64,000 nucleotides of DNA from Candidatus Sulfotelmatobacter sp. (GCA_035504415.1 DATJRY010000019.1:62001-126000), one strand, 5' to 3'. Counted from the stretch's first letter, positions 1-7,515 are shown. Notes: generated from the letters alone by a model not told the origin. A program made the numbers and translations.

Positions 1-198
1 CCGCGACTTGATCTGCGAGAGCACGAAGGGCATGTGCTCGGTGAAGAACGCGAGCGGGCCGGTGACGGGCTGGACGAGTCCGATCTTGATCGTGCGCGGG
101 GCGGCGGCGAAGGCCACCTGCGGCAGTGCTGCGGCGGCCGCCCCGGCGGCGGCCGCCCCTTTGAGGAAATCAGCGCGATCGATACGGCGGTTGGTCAT
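1..198 (-). CDS. ABC transporter substrate-binding protein, branched-chain amino acid type (N-terminus only)
   Basis: Only the first 66 codons are inside the window; the rest lies beyond base 1. The product starts with a basic stretch (NRRIDRADFLKG), an alanine-rich hydrophobic segment and a likely cleavage site after AFAA, an export signal that resembles a loose Tat signal. The mature start, IKIGLVQPVTGPLAFF, is the typical opening of periplasmic binding proteins of the Leu/Ile/Val family, which in many soil bacteria carry aromatic acids. The ATG at 198 is preceded by a perfect AGGAGGT (206-212). It lies downstream of the SDR and GntR genes on the same strand, so uptake of the substrate of this catabolic module is a reasonable guess. 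Confidence 0.75.
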   Translation of the reverse strand, partial: MTNRRIDRADFLKGAAAAGAAAAALPQVAFAAAPRTIKIGLVQPVTGPLAFFTEHMPFVLSQIKSR

Positions 199-232
199 CG
201 AGGCGACCTCCTGAAGAACGCGAGATGATTGC

Positions 233-257
233 TCCGTATACGGAATACCTGTATCCC
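233..257. promoter_or_regulatory. Overlapping palindromes, candidate GntR operator
   Basis: The 99-base gap between the SDR stop and the binding-protein start holds the perfect palindrome TCCGTATACGGA (233-244), followed at once by the imperfect one GGAATACCTGTATCCC (242-257). Both carry GTAT/ATAC half-sites of the kind bound by FCD-type GntR repressors, and such a repressor is encoded about 0.9 kb away. Binding here is inferred from position and symmetry only. Confidence 0.35.
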
Positions 258-297
258 GAATCCGGGTTTGGCAGAATGTTCCACCGCCCCTTCCGGC

Positions 298-1056
298 TCA
301 CGCGCTCATCCCGCCGTCGACCATCAGCAGGCTACCGGTGGTGAAGCTGCTCTGCTCCGAGGCCAGGTACAGGGCCGAGCGCGCGATCTCGACCGGGCGG
401 GCGTGGCGTCCCAGCGGGATGATCTCGTCGAAGAACTCGGTCGCGTTGCGGCCCAGGATCGGCGTCAGGCTGGACTCGACGCCACGCTGGAAGCTGTTCT
501 CGACCGGGCCAGGGTGTAGGGTGTTGACCCGGATCCCACGCGGGGCCATCTCCTTGGCCAGGCACCGCATCAGCCCGACCTGGGCGTGCTTGGCGGTGAT
601 GTAGCCGTAGACGCCGGCGTCGCCGCGCACGCCCGCGACGCTCGAGGTGATGATCATGCTCCCGCCGTCGCGCATCCGCGGCAGGCCGTACTTCGCGCAC
701 AGGAACGCGCCGCGCACGTGCACCGCCAGCGTGTCGTCGAACGCCTCGAGCGGGTACTCGGCGATCGGCGCCATCACGCCCATCGTGCCGGCGTTGCTGA
801 ACAGCACGTCGATCGGTCCATAGGTGCGCACCGTCGATTCCATCACCCGCTCGACGTCGCGCGGCTTGCTCACGTCGGCGACTTCCCACGCCGCGAACGC
901 CTCGCCCAACTCGCCGACGACCTCGCGCAAGCGCGCTTCGGCGACGTCGACCAGCATCACGCGTGCGCCTTCGTCGACGAACAGTCGCGCGCTGGCCGCG
1001 CCGATGCTCCCGGCGCCGCCGGTGATCACGCAAACCTTTCCCTCGAGTAACCTCAT
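298..1056 (-). CDS. Short-chain dehydrogenase/reductase
   Basis: Classical SDR of 252 residues. The nucleotide-binding motif TGGAGSIG is at residues 12-19, NAG at 88-90, and the catalytic Ser139, Tyr152 and Lys156 have the normal spacing. The protein ends in the usual MVDGG. It should reduce or oxidise an alcohol/ketone with NAD(P)H; the substrate cannot be read from sequence. I chose the ATG at 1056 because a purine-rich AAAGGGGAC lies just upstream; a GTG one codon earlier (1059) is possible. It lies between the GntR regulator and the binding protein, all on the minus strand, so it probably belongs to the aromatic-acid module. Confidence 0.85.
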   Translation of the reverse strand: MRLLEGKVCVITGGAGSIGAASARLFVDEGARVMLVDVAEARLREVVGELGEAFAAWEVADVSKPRDVERVMESTVRTYGPIDVLFSNAGTMGVMAPIAEYPLEAFDDTLAVHVRGAFLCAKYGLPRMRDGGSMIITSSVAGVRGDAGVYGYITAKHAQVGLMRCLAKEMAPRGIRVNTLHPGPVENSFQRGVESSLTPILGRNATEFFDEIIPLGRHARPVEIARSALYLASEQSSFTTGSLLMVDGGMSA

Positions 1057-1147
1057 CACGGTCCCCTTTCGGGGGCGGCGATTGGCGTTGGGGGCGCGCG
1101 TTCCCGCTCCGGTGCGGCGCGTTCGGGGGTGAAGAGGGGGCCGCTGC

Positions 1148-1840
1148 TCAGGTCGGCAGTCGCATCAACACAATCGCGCGCACCGCCTCGATGACGCCTG
1201 CGACATGCCTGCGCGCCGCGGTTTCGGCCGCTTGCGGGTCGCGCGCGATCAGCGCCTCGAGGATCGCGGCGTGCTCGGCGAGCGATTCGCTCGAGCGGCC
1301 GGGCTTGAGCACGGTGCGGAACTGGTAGCGGACGGCCTGCGACTGCAGCAGCGTGAGCAGCTTCTCGCTGGCGGTGTGGCCCGCGATGCCGCGGATCGTG
1401 CGGTGAAACCGGGCGTTGAGCTCGGAGTACTCGAGGAGCTCGCCGCTCTTTTGTTTGGCCCGCATCTGAGCGATGAGAGCGGTGAGCGACTCGGCCTGCT
1501 CGCCGGTGATTCGCTCCGCCGCACGCCGAGCCACGACGCCCTCGAGCGCCTGACGCGCCTCGAGGATCTCGATCGCTTCCTCCGGGCTGATCGCCCGCAC
1601 CCGCGCGCCGCGATTGCGCTCGCGGACGACCAGGCCTTCCTGGGTGAGGACGGCCAGCGCGCCGCGGACGACGGCGCGATTCGTCCCGAGGCCGCGGGCC
1701 AGCTCTTCCTCGACCAAACGCTCATTGGGCTGGTAGCCGCCTCTGGTGATCGCGTCGCGCAGCGCCGAGACGATCTCGTCGACCGAGCGCCGAGCGGGGG
1801 AAGGAGCCCTGTCCGGGTCGGGAAACGATGGCGCCATCAT
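1148..1840 (-). CDS. GntR-family transcriptional regulator, FCD subfamily
   Basis: 230-residue regulator with an N-terminal winged helix (about residues 15-80; NERLVEEELARGLGTNRAVVRGAL is the recognition region) and an all-helical FCD ligand domain (about 90-220) with the metal/ligand histidines in FHRTI and EHAAIL. FadR/VanR-type proteins of this class are usually repressors released by an organic acid. The open frame continues upstream, but the ATG at 1840 fits the family length and avoids overlap with the divergent galB-like gene (start 1908). It is divergent from galB/galC-like genes and upstream of the SDR and transporter genes, so it likely controls both directions. Confidence 0.85.
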   Translation of the reverse strand: MMAPSFPDPDRAPSPARRSVDEIVSALRDAITRGGYQPNERLVEEELARGLGTNRAVVRGALAVLTQEGLVVRERNRGARVRAISPEEAIEILEARQALEGVVARRAAERITGEQAESLTALIAQMRAKQKSGELLEYSELNARFHRTIRGIAGHTASEKLLTLLQSQAVRYQFRTVLKPGRSSESLAEHAAILEALIARDPQAAETAARRHVAGVIEAVRAIVLMRLPT

Positions 1841-1860
1841 TGGCAGCAATCTTGGCGCCA
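1829..1860. promoter_or_regulatory. Two copies of TGGCGCCA between divergent genes
   Basis: The 8-base palindrome TGGCGCCA occurs at 1829-1836 and again at 1853-1860, starts exactly 24 bases apart, in the divergent region of the GntR and galB-like genes. The first copy overlaps the first codons of the regulator. This spacing, close to two helical turns, would suit an autoregulatory operator, but nothing beyond position and symmetry supports it. Confidence 0.3.
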
Positions 1861-1907
1861 GAGATGTCCCCAGTCCTTGCCACCCCACGTGAAGAGAGGA
1901 GCGCTCC

Positions 1908-2633
1908 TTGCCCGCTAAGGCAAATCGCACGGTTCTGGCGCTGGTCGCGCACTGCTCGGACTTCGTCTGGCGCGCGACCGGCGCGTTGGCGATCACCAGC
2001 GCGGCCGGCGGGCGCGCCATCGTCCTCGCCCTCTCGTACGGCGAGCGCGGCGAGTCCGGTGAACTGTGGAAACAGCCCAACCAGACCGTCGAGAACGTCA
2101 AGGCGATCCGGCACGCCGAAGCCTCGCGCGCGGCGCAAGCCGTCGGCGCGGAGTTCACCTGCCTGGACTATAGCGACTATCCGCTGATCATGGACCAGTC
2201 GCGGATGGAGCACGTCGTCGAGCTGGTTCGCGAGATCGCGCCGGACGTGCTGATCACGCAAACCGAGCAGGACCCGTTCAATCCCGACCACCCGGTCGCG
2301 AACGCCGTGGCGCTGACCGCGCGGCAATTGACGTCGGGCGCCGGCGTGGCCGCCGCCTTCACGATCAACAAGCCGCCCGCAATCTACTATTGCGAGCCGC
2401 ACCAGACCGAACTGAGCGGCTTCGTCCCCAACTGCTTTCTCGACATCACCGCCGTTGCCGACAAGAAGCGCGAGGCGATGCGGTCGATGGCCTCACAAGA
2501 GTACCTGCAGCGCTACTACGCGGAGCGTATGGAGCACCGTGCGAACCACGCGCGGCGCGTGAGCGGCGATCAGTCGGTGAAGTTCGCCGAAGCGTACCAC
2601 CGCGTGTTCCCCGATCTGGTGCGCGCGCTGTGA
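1908..2633 (+). CDS. galB: PIG-L family 4-oxalomesaconate hydratase-like protein
   Basis: 241-residue PIG-L/LmbE-family protein. In place of the usual AHPDDE the metal motif reads AHCSDFVWRATG, the variant I recall from Pseudomonas putida GalB, together with SYGERGES, LWKQP, NVKAIRHAEA and DPFNPDHP. GalB hydrates 4-oxalomesaconate to 4-carboxy-4-hydroxy-2-oxoadipate in gallate and protocatechuate 4,5-cleavage. The TTG start (1908) is preceded by GAGAGGAGCG. The stop overlaps the start of the GalC-like gene by four bases, so the two steps are co-translated. No ring-cleaving dioxygenase is in view. The family is certain; the exact substrate rests on motif resemblance. Confidence 0.75.
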   Translation: MPAKANRTVLALVAHCSDFVWRATGALAITSAAGGRAIVLALSYGERGESGELWKQPNQTVENVKAIRHAEASRAAQAVGAEFTCLDYSDYPLIMDQSRMEHVVELVREIAPDVLITQTEQDPFNPDHPVANAVALTARQLTSGAGVAAAFTINKPPAIYYCEPHQTELSGFVPNCFLDITAVADKKREAMRSMASQEYLQRYYAERMEHRANHARRVSGDQSVKFAEAYHRVFPDLVRAL

Positions 2634-3283
2634 CGACCAACGAAGAGCTGGCGCGGCTGGGCGTGGCGACGGTCTACGAGGCGGCGGGGCGGCAAGGGCT
2701 GATCGACGTCGAGTGGCTGCAGCTGCTCCCGGGCAGCCGCGTCGCCGGCCCGGCGCGCAACGCGCTGTGCGGCCAAGACGACAACCTGATGGTCCATGCG
2801 ATCGTCGAGCACGTGCAGCCTGGCGAGATCGTCGTGCTGGCGATGCCCGAGCCGCGGCCGGTCGCGCTCATCGGCGAGCTGCTGGTGACGCAGCTGCGCA
2901 AACGCGGCGCAGCAGGGATCCTCTGCGACGCATCGGTACGCGACGTCGAGGAGTTGCGCGAAATGGGGCTGCCCATTTGGACTCGCTACGTGCGCGTGCG
3001 CGGCGCCACTAAAACGATTCCGGGCTCGCTCAACGTGTCGGTCTCAGTCGGCGGCGCGACGATTCGTCCCGGCGATACGGTCGTGCTCGACGCCGACGGC
3101 GCGTGCGTCGTCCCAGCCGAGCGGGTCGGCGAGGTGCTCACCGCTTCGCGTAGCCGGGCCGAGAAAGAACGCGGTTCGCGCGAGCGCTACGAGCGTGGCG
3201 AGCTCTCGCTCGACATCAACAACCTGCGCGAAGCGGCGAACGCGACACCACCCGCGCCATCCGACGCCGAGATTCGCACCTAA
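2630..3283 (+). CDS. galC: RraA-family 4-carboxy-4-hydroxy-2-oxoadipate aldolase-like protein
   Basis: 217 residues of the RraA/HMG-CHA aldolase fold. The signature CDASVRDVEELREMGLPIWTR carries the Arg and Asp that bind pyruvate enolate and the divalent metal, and VGGATIRPGDTVVLDADGACVVP is the usual second half. Class II enzymes of this type split 4-carboxy-4-hydroxy-2-oxoadipate into pyruvate and oxaloacetate, the step after GalB. The GTG start at 2630 overlaps the galB-like stop (GTGA). The C-terminal 35 residues are charged and variable. RraA proteins have several functions, but the GalB neighbour favours this one. Confidence 0.75.
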   Translation: MTTNEELARLGVATVYEAAGRQGLIDVEWLQLLPGSRVAGPARNALCGQDDNLMVHAIVEHVQPGEIVVLAMPEPRPVALIGELLVTQLRKRGAAGILCDASVRDVEELREMGLPIWTRYVRVRGATKTIPGSLNVSVSVGGATIRPGDTVVLDADGACVVPAERVGEVLTASRSRAEKERGSRERYERGELSLDINNLREAANATPPAPSDAEIRT

Positions 3284-3656
3284 CCGGCGGTGGGGTCGCC
3301 GGCAGCCTTCGAGTCGATCCGTCCGTCTCGGCGTAGGCCGAGCGCAAGCGGAGCGGAGGCTGCCGACGACGCACCGTCGTCCCACGGCTACGCAGCGCAC
3401 AGGTCGGGTGGGCGAACCTGCACGCCCCGAGAGCCTGAGACGACACCCGTGATTCGCCCGCCAGCCGCCCGGTGTGCCTCGGACGGCCTCTGAATCACCG
3501 CCAGGTCAACGGAACACCGCCCCCGGCCTAAACTACCTCGCGTCCCATCACCCGAAAGACTTGGAGGCGTTCCCGGCCGAGCCGACCTGGTGTCAAAATC
3601 ATAAAACAGGCAGCCTAGCCTGCCATCATTCGAATGAATGATATCCGAAGAAAACC
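3284..3656. other. Non-coding region with strong hairpins
   Basis: No convincing gene. Starting 17 bases after the galC-like stop, CGGCAGCCT (3300-3308) pairs with AGGCTGCCG (3357-3365), enclosing CTCGGC (3327-3332)/GCCGAG (3337-3342). A third hairpin GACGAC/GTCGTC follows at 3365-3381. None has a T-run, so they may be a transcript end or a structured element. From about 3530 the base composition turns markedly more A+T-rich, and the last part contains the palindrome CATTCGAATG near 3627-3636. Confidence 0.5.
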
Positions 3657-3684
3657 CTTGGCGCTCTAAGCAAAGACCGCCAAG
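3657..3684 (-). terminator. Intrinsic terminator of the first LuxR-like gene
   Basis: CTTGGCG (3657-3663) and CGCCAAG (3678-3684) form a 7-bp stem. Read on the minus strand it is followed by GGGTTTTCTT, a good U-rich tail, and it begins 9 bases after the stop of the regulator gene. Confidence 0.75.
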
Positions 3685-3692
3685 AAAAGTTT

Positions 3693-5177
3693 TTAGGGCA
3701 TAAGGCCCAGTTCTCTAGCCCGGGTGATGGCTTGGGTACGGTTCGAGGCTCTCAGCTTGCCATAGATCGACGCGACGTGACGCGCCACGGTCGAACGTGA
3801 CCGATCAAGCTCAACGGCGATTCTAGCGAGGGATGCCCCCTCGGGCAGCATGTGGAGAATCCGAACTTCCGCTGGCGTCAGCGCAAGTGGCAAGCGTCGG
3901 CTATGCAGCACCTCGCGGACCGTGTTAATGGCACGAGCATAGCCACGCAACCGAGGGGGTGCGCTATGCTCGTCCAGCGCGCGCGCCGAGAGCTCAACAA
4001 AATAACTTCCGGGATCGAATGCGCTAGAAAGAGCCCGTCGTCCGCGCGTAACCTCGCCTACCAAAATACAAGTACATGCGGCGAGTATTCGTGCAAACGT
4101 GCGCAAGGTGCGCTGGACAACGGTCTCTGCCGAATCATAACGAGCTGTTCTTCCAATAATAATGTGCGCGATCTTCTTCGCCACTTCTGTATCTCCCGAT
4201 CCAGCGTAGCAAAGGGCAATTATCGCACTGCAAAGAGAACGCTCGGCTTCGGACAGACGGGGATCATCGGCCAAAGGTAGTACGACTTTGCGAGCAACAT
4301 CAAAACGCCGCCACCAGATATGTCCTATGGCATCGCTGACAGCGTAGTTAAGTCGCTCCCGATACTGTTCTTTGAGTGGAGTAGCCAGCAGCTGCGCTCG
4401 TAGCGAGGCGAATCGTTGCTCATCGGCGTTCTCTGTAATAAGGCCGAGCTGATATATCAAGGCGCAATGTTCTAACGCAATGTCTCCCGATCGATTGGCG
4501 CTGCTTGCCATCGACTCCGCATAATGCAGAGCAAGATCCGAATCGTAGAGCCAATCGTGGGCTAGCGCGTAAAGAAGAGAGTAGCCGACAGCGGCATTTC
4601 GAGGCGATCCGAGTTGTTCATGAGTCGTTACGGCTTGCAACGCCAATTGGTAGGCGTCGTCAAAGGCTCGCTGATAAAACGCTGCGAGCGCAACGCGATG
4701 AAGGACGCGTCCGAGGATTCGAGTGTGGCGTGGTCCCTGAACCTCGCTTAGAGATTGGCTTGCGAGCGCTTTGCTTTTCTCGAAATCACCGCGAAGGGCG
4801 GCGATAACGGCCTGGCTGGCGGATAGGGCTGGCCATTGGCTGTCGGCGCGAGTAGGCTCGTTGCTTAAAAGTCTCTCAGCACCGTCAATATCGCCGGCCG
4901 TGACCATCAGAGGCACCGCGAGATCGACAAAATAGCGGCGCTCATCTGTAGGCGCGCACAAGATCGCCCTTTCGAGACATGATATGCCGCGTGCCACGTT
5001 GCCGCTCAAAGCGACCTGCATACCACGCAAAGCTAACCTGCATGGCGTACGCTCGGGCATGTGGGCTGCCGTGCGCTCGAGTTCAAGGTCGATTTCTGAT
5101 CGCTGCGCCCGAACACAGATGGCGTATGTGTCCTTCACTGAAATTGCGTTCTTAACGCCCGTACCCGCCAACGTCAT
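3693..5177 (-). CDS. TPR-type regulator with C-terminal LuxR helix-turn-helix (paralogue 1)
   Basis: 494 residues. The C-terminal 65 residues match the LuxR/GerE DNA-binding domain (LTPAEVRIL, EGASLARIA, SRSTVARHV, IYGKLRASNRTQAI). The rest is a run of helical, TPR-like repeats with no ATPase motif, so this is not a MalT/LAL protein, and no receiver domain is present. The ligand or partner is unknown. The ATG at 5177 is one base after the stop of a deleted paralogue; a TTG at 5186 is less likely. It closely resembles the gene at 7516-8997 throughout. Base composition is visibly less G+C-rich than in the flanking genes, which suggests transfer. Confidence 0.8.
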   Translation of the reverse strand: MTLAGTGVKNAISVKDTYAICVRAQRSEIDLELERTAAHMPERTPCRLALRGMQVALSGNVARGISCLERAILCAPTDERRYFVDLAVPLMVTAGDIDGAERLLSNEPTRADSQWPALSASQAVIAALRGDFEKSKALASQSLSEVQGPRHTRILGRVLHRVALAAFYQRAFDDAYQLALQAVTTHEQLGSPRNAAVGYSLLYALAHDWLYDSDLALHYAESMASSANRSGDIALEHCALIYQLGLITENADEQRFASLRAQLLATPLKEQYRERLNYAVSDAIGHIWWRRFDVARKVVLPLADDPRLSEAERSLCSAIIALCYAGSGDTEVAKKIAHIIIGRTARYDSAETVVQRTLRTFARILAACTCILVGEVTRGRRALSSAFDPGSYFVELSARALDEHSAPPRLRGYARAINTVREVLHSRRLPLALTPAEVRILHMLPEGASLARIAVELDRSRSTVARHVASIYGKLRASNRTQAITRARELGLMP

Positions 5178-5178
5178 A

Positions 5179-5535
5179 CTAGTCAATCAGGCCAAGTGCG
5201 CGAGCGCGTTCAATAGCCTGGAGACGATTTGCCACGTCAAGTTTAGCTGCGTCAGAGAAGCGCCCGGCTGTAAACATTAGCGGGACGGCGAGGTCTATGT
5301 AGTACCTGGCCTCAGCTCTCGACGCCAGCAAGGCTGCGCGTTGCAGCAGCGAAATCCCCTGCGATATCTCGCCGGTCATAGCATCACGGAGTCCTCTAAG
5401 AACAAGGACCTTAGGGCTTTGACTTGGGAGATAATTGGACGCCTGAGGGAGGACGGACTCCAGTTCTAAGAGCTGCGCTCGAACTGCGACGTCGTAGAGG
5501 CGGTCCAATGAAGGCGCTTCCGCTGCGCAGATCAT
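5179..5535 (-). pseudogene. Internally deleted paralogue of the TPR-LuxR regulators
   Basis: Open frame of 118 codons that starts like the two full-length paralogues (APSLDRLYDVAVRAQLLELE, then RYYIDLAVPLMFTAGRF around residues 78-94) and jumps, in frame, from about residue 98 to the extreme C-terminus of the family (KLDVANRLQAIERARALGLID; compare DKLEVSNRTQAVQRARELG in the paralogue at 7516-8997). Roughly 370 codons, including most of the TPR region and the core of the DNA-binding domain, are missing. The stop is one base from the ATG of paralogue 1. It could be a decaying relic or a small protein made of the N-terminal domain. Confidence 0.75.
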
Positions 5536-5900
5536 CGTTCACCCCGAAAACGGATCGGCTAGCCGATAGGATGGACAGGCGAACTACACTTACCGCAGGC
5601 TCGGCAAACTCCTGTCGAAACTGTGCCAGAATGCCTCAAGGGGCGAGCACGAGTACAAATGTGCTGCGATGGAAGGCGTGTGGAGGGGCGGGACCCGCAT
5701 CGACGGCGCTGCGGTATGCAGCAGCGATATCGATCATGGTCTCTACACTGCCCACGTCCCGTGTGCGCGGGAGCCGAATCGGAACGTCCGCATCTACGCG
5801 CGTATGCAAATGCTCTGTAGGCCGAAAGGACGTCGAGTTACGCCGATGCGGTCATGATGCGCACGCACGACGGGACAGCTGGTCCCAGCAAATATCGCTG
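5536..5900. other. Intergenic region upstream of the deleted paralogue
   Basis: 365 bases without a convincing gene. The part nearest the remnant (TCGGCAAACTCCTGTC, about 5602-5617) resembles the region upstream of the intact paralogue (TCGGCAAAGGCAGGCG, then AAATTCCTGTC, about 9038-9063), so it is probably the remnant's old promoter region. A short inverted repeat GGGAC/GTCCC lies at 5872-5886, just past the HD-GYP gene, and could be a weak terminator. Confidence 0.4.
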
Positions 5901-6938
5901 TTAGCCGGCCAGCGAGCTTGAGGAAGTCCGCAAGGTCCCCTCGTCTCCTGGTACGGGGGCTAATGCAAGGTCAGCGTCGACAGCGCGGCTGCGGTGTACT
6001 GCCGCGACGCAGACCATCACATCAACCACGTCCGCATCCCACTGCATTCCTGCACCAGCACGAAGCGTTTCCATAGCCTGACCGACTGTCATCGCTTTCC
6101 GATAAGGTCGATCGCTGATCATAGCATGGAAGCCGTCCGCCACCGCTACAACCCGTGCTTCGATGCAGATCTCCTCACCCTGAAGCCCATATGGGTAACC
6201 CGTTCCGTCTATTCGCTCGTGGTGTGCTCGCACCACAGGAGCGTACGGAGCGAGCGAGGGAATCTCGCAGAGGATATCGGCGCCGAAGCTCGCGTGGCGC
6301 TGCATAATGGACCAGGCAGTCGCGTCGAGTGGCCCTTCTCGCATTAGGATCGAGTCTGGGACGCTGATTTTTCCAACGTCGTGCAGAATTGCGGACTTCG
6401 AGATCCGATCGATCGTTGTTGCCGGCAAGTGCATCGCTTCGCCGAGACGCCGCGCCCAAGTCGCCGTAGCTTGTGAATGCGCACAGGTAGCTTCGTCGCG
6501 CGCGCGCAGCATGGCAAGAGCGCTTGCGATGGCGACATTCTCATGGGGGTTGCCCGAATCATCGCTGAGCTGCAACTCGACCTGCACCTGCGCGAACTCA
6601 AGGAAAAGCAACAGCGCCGCGGGATCGAAATCGTGGCGCTTACCTAGGTCGCCTATTTCTGCGCAAGCGTTGGCTATCGCGCCCACCACTGTCGACCGAG
6701 GGTGTGCCCCGCGCGCTATTCGCGCCCAGTGAACGAGTATGGTGGGATCCGATTCTTCAACAGCTCGTGCCAGAGCTGCGACCAGAGTCCGAAGCATCAG
6801 GCGCGCGCCACCAAGCTTCGCGTCAGAGGTGCGCTCAGCGATTCGGTCCCCAAGGTCGACGCGATGCTGATTCAGGTACTGAGCAAGATGTACCCGAGCG
6901 CTCGCGGAGATCGATGAACTTGGCTGCTCGCTGCGCAT
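5901..6938 (-). CDS. Soluble HD-GYP domain protein, probable cyclic-di-GMP phosphodiesterase
   Basis: 345 residues without membrane segments. The second half is an HD-GYP domain: HDVGKISVPDSIL, the QRHASFGADIL histidine, HHERIDGTGYPYGL (the GYP motif) and VADGFHAMISDRPYR, where FDAM is replaced by FHAM. Such enzymes hydrolyse c-di-GMP to pGpG or GMP at a two- or three-metal site. The N-terminal ~150 residues are helical and unassigned. The start is 10 bases from the end of the small gene upstream, so the two form an operon. Within the lower-G+C island it lies between the LuxR-like paralogues, which suggests joint signalling. Confidence 0.85.
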   Translation of the reverse strand: MRSEQPSSSISASARVHLAQYLNQHRVDLGDRIAERTSDAKLGGARLMLRTLVAALARAVEESDPTILVHWARIARGAHPRSTVVGAIANACAEIGDLGKRHDFDPAALLLFLEFAQVQVELQLSDDSGNPHENVAIASALAMLRARDEATCAHSQATATWARRLGEAMHLPATTIDRISKSAILHDVGKISVPDSILMREGPLDATAWSIMQRHASFGADILCEIPSLAPYAPVVRAHHERIDGTGYPYGLQGEEICIEARVVAVADGFHAMISDRPYRKAMTVGQAMETLRAGAGMQWDADVVDVMVCVAAVHRSRAVDADLALAPVPGDEGTLRTSSSSLAG

Positions 6939-6947
6939 CTTAAAGAC

Positions 6948-7295
6948 CTATCGTACGAAGGTAGCGGTGCGCGGCAACACGCTCTGTGCGACTTCGAGCA
7001 TTCGCCGATAAGAAGAGTGAAGGGCGGCCATAGGTCCGTCCATGAACTCATCCGCAAGGCATTGCTGCGCCGCAGCAAAAGCGTCATGTAGTTCGTGATC
7101 GAGGGTCCGGGCGTGACGTACGGTGTCACGGAGCGGTTTGAGATCGTTCGCGTCTAGGGCAATGCGAAGGCCCGCAATAATGCGGTCAACAAGTGCCAAT
7201 ACGGTAGGCGTCGGTGACGTTGTGCTACACGCACTCAAGAATGAGTGCGCAGTACCGTAACTGGCCGAGCAGTCAGGCTCGTATTGCGGGTACAT
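6948..7295 (-). CDS. Small helical protein of unknown function
   Basis: 115 residues from the ATG at 7295; longer starts up to 7370 exist. Predicted all-helical from its pattern (VDRIIAGLRIALDANDLKPLRD and HARTLDHELHDAFAAAQQCLAD), with no signal peptide or membrane segment and no recognised domain. It is followed after only 9 bases by the HD-GYP gene, so it may be a partner or sensory subunit for that enzyme. Base composition is that of the island. The coding assignment rests on frame length and the tight operon spacing. Confidence 0.55.
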   Translation of the reverse strand: MYPQYEPDCSASYGTAHSFLSACSTTSPTPTVLALVDRIIAGLRIALDANDLKPLRDTVRHARTLDHELHDAFAAAQQCLADEFMDGPMAALHSSYRRMLEVAQSVLPRTATFVR

Positions 7296-7450
7296 GGCCC
7301 TAAGAATACGTCGGACTAGCTTGTGTGTAGATCGTGATGAGGTGGTACACAACCGCATAGAGAATGGCAAGCACGGCCACTTAGCCCTCCTAGGGGGTCA
7401 GAAAGAGAGACAAGTCCACTACATGGTACGCGTAGCCGCGGGTTCCATTA

Positions 7451-7466
7451 TGGGTCAAATGACCCA
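7451..7466. promoter_or_regulatory. Palindrome TGGGTCAAATGACCCA
   Basis: A perfect palindrome with 7-base arms and a 2-base centre in the 220-base gap between the second LuxR-like gene and the small gene/HD-GYP operon, about 155 bases upstream of the ATG at 7295. It may be an operator of that operon. Arms of this length occur several times by chance in 64 kb, so confidence is low. Confidence 0.3.
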
Positions 7467-7476
7467 GGTGCGAAGA

Positions 7477-7499
7477 AAAGCCCTATTCTAGCGGGCTTT
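7477..7499 (-). terminator. Intrinsic terminator of the second LuxR-like gene
   Basis: AAAGCCC (7477-7483) pairs with GGGCTTT (7493-7499) around a 9-base loop. On the minus strand the stem ends in GGGCTTTTCTTCG, a U-rich tail, 17 bases after the regulator's stop codon. Confidence 0.75.
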
Positions 7500-7515
7500 G
7501 TAGCCGAGTGTATTT

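Noticed and set aside
1841-2158. Longer N-terminus for the GntR gene at 1148
   Set aside because: The extension overlaps the divergent galB-like gene and exceeds the family length by about 106 residues.
3408-3440. Resemblance to a TPP riboswitch (CCTGAGA near a GGGCG hairpin)
   Set aside because: The other conserved TPP-aptamer elements, such as the ACCTGATC region, are missing, and no thiamine gene follows.
5872-5886. GGGAC/GTCCC hairpin as the terminator of the HD-GYP gene
   Set aside because: Only a 5-bp stem and no T-run; not strong enough to list as a terminator.
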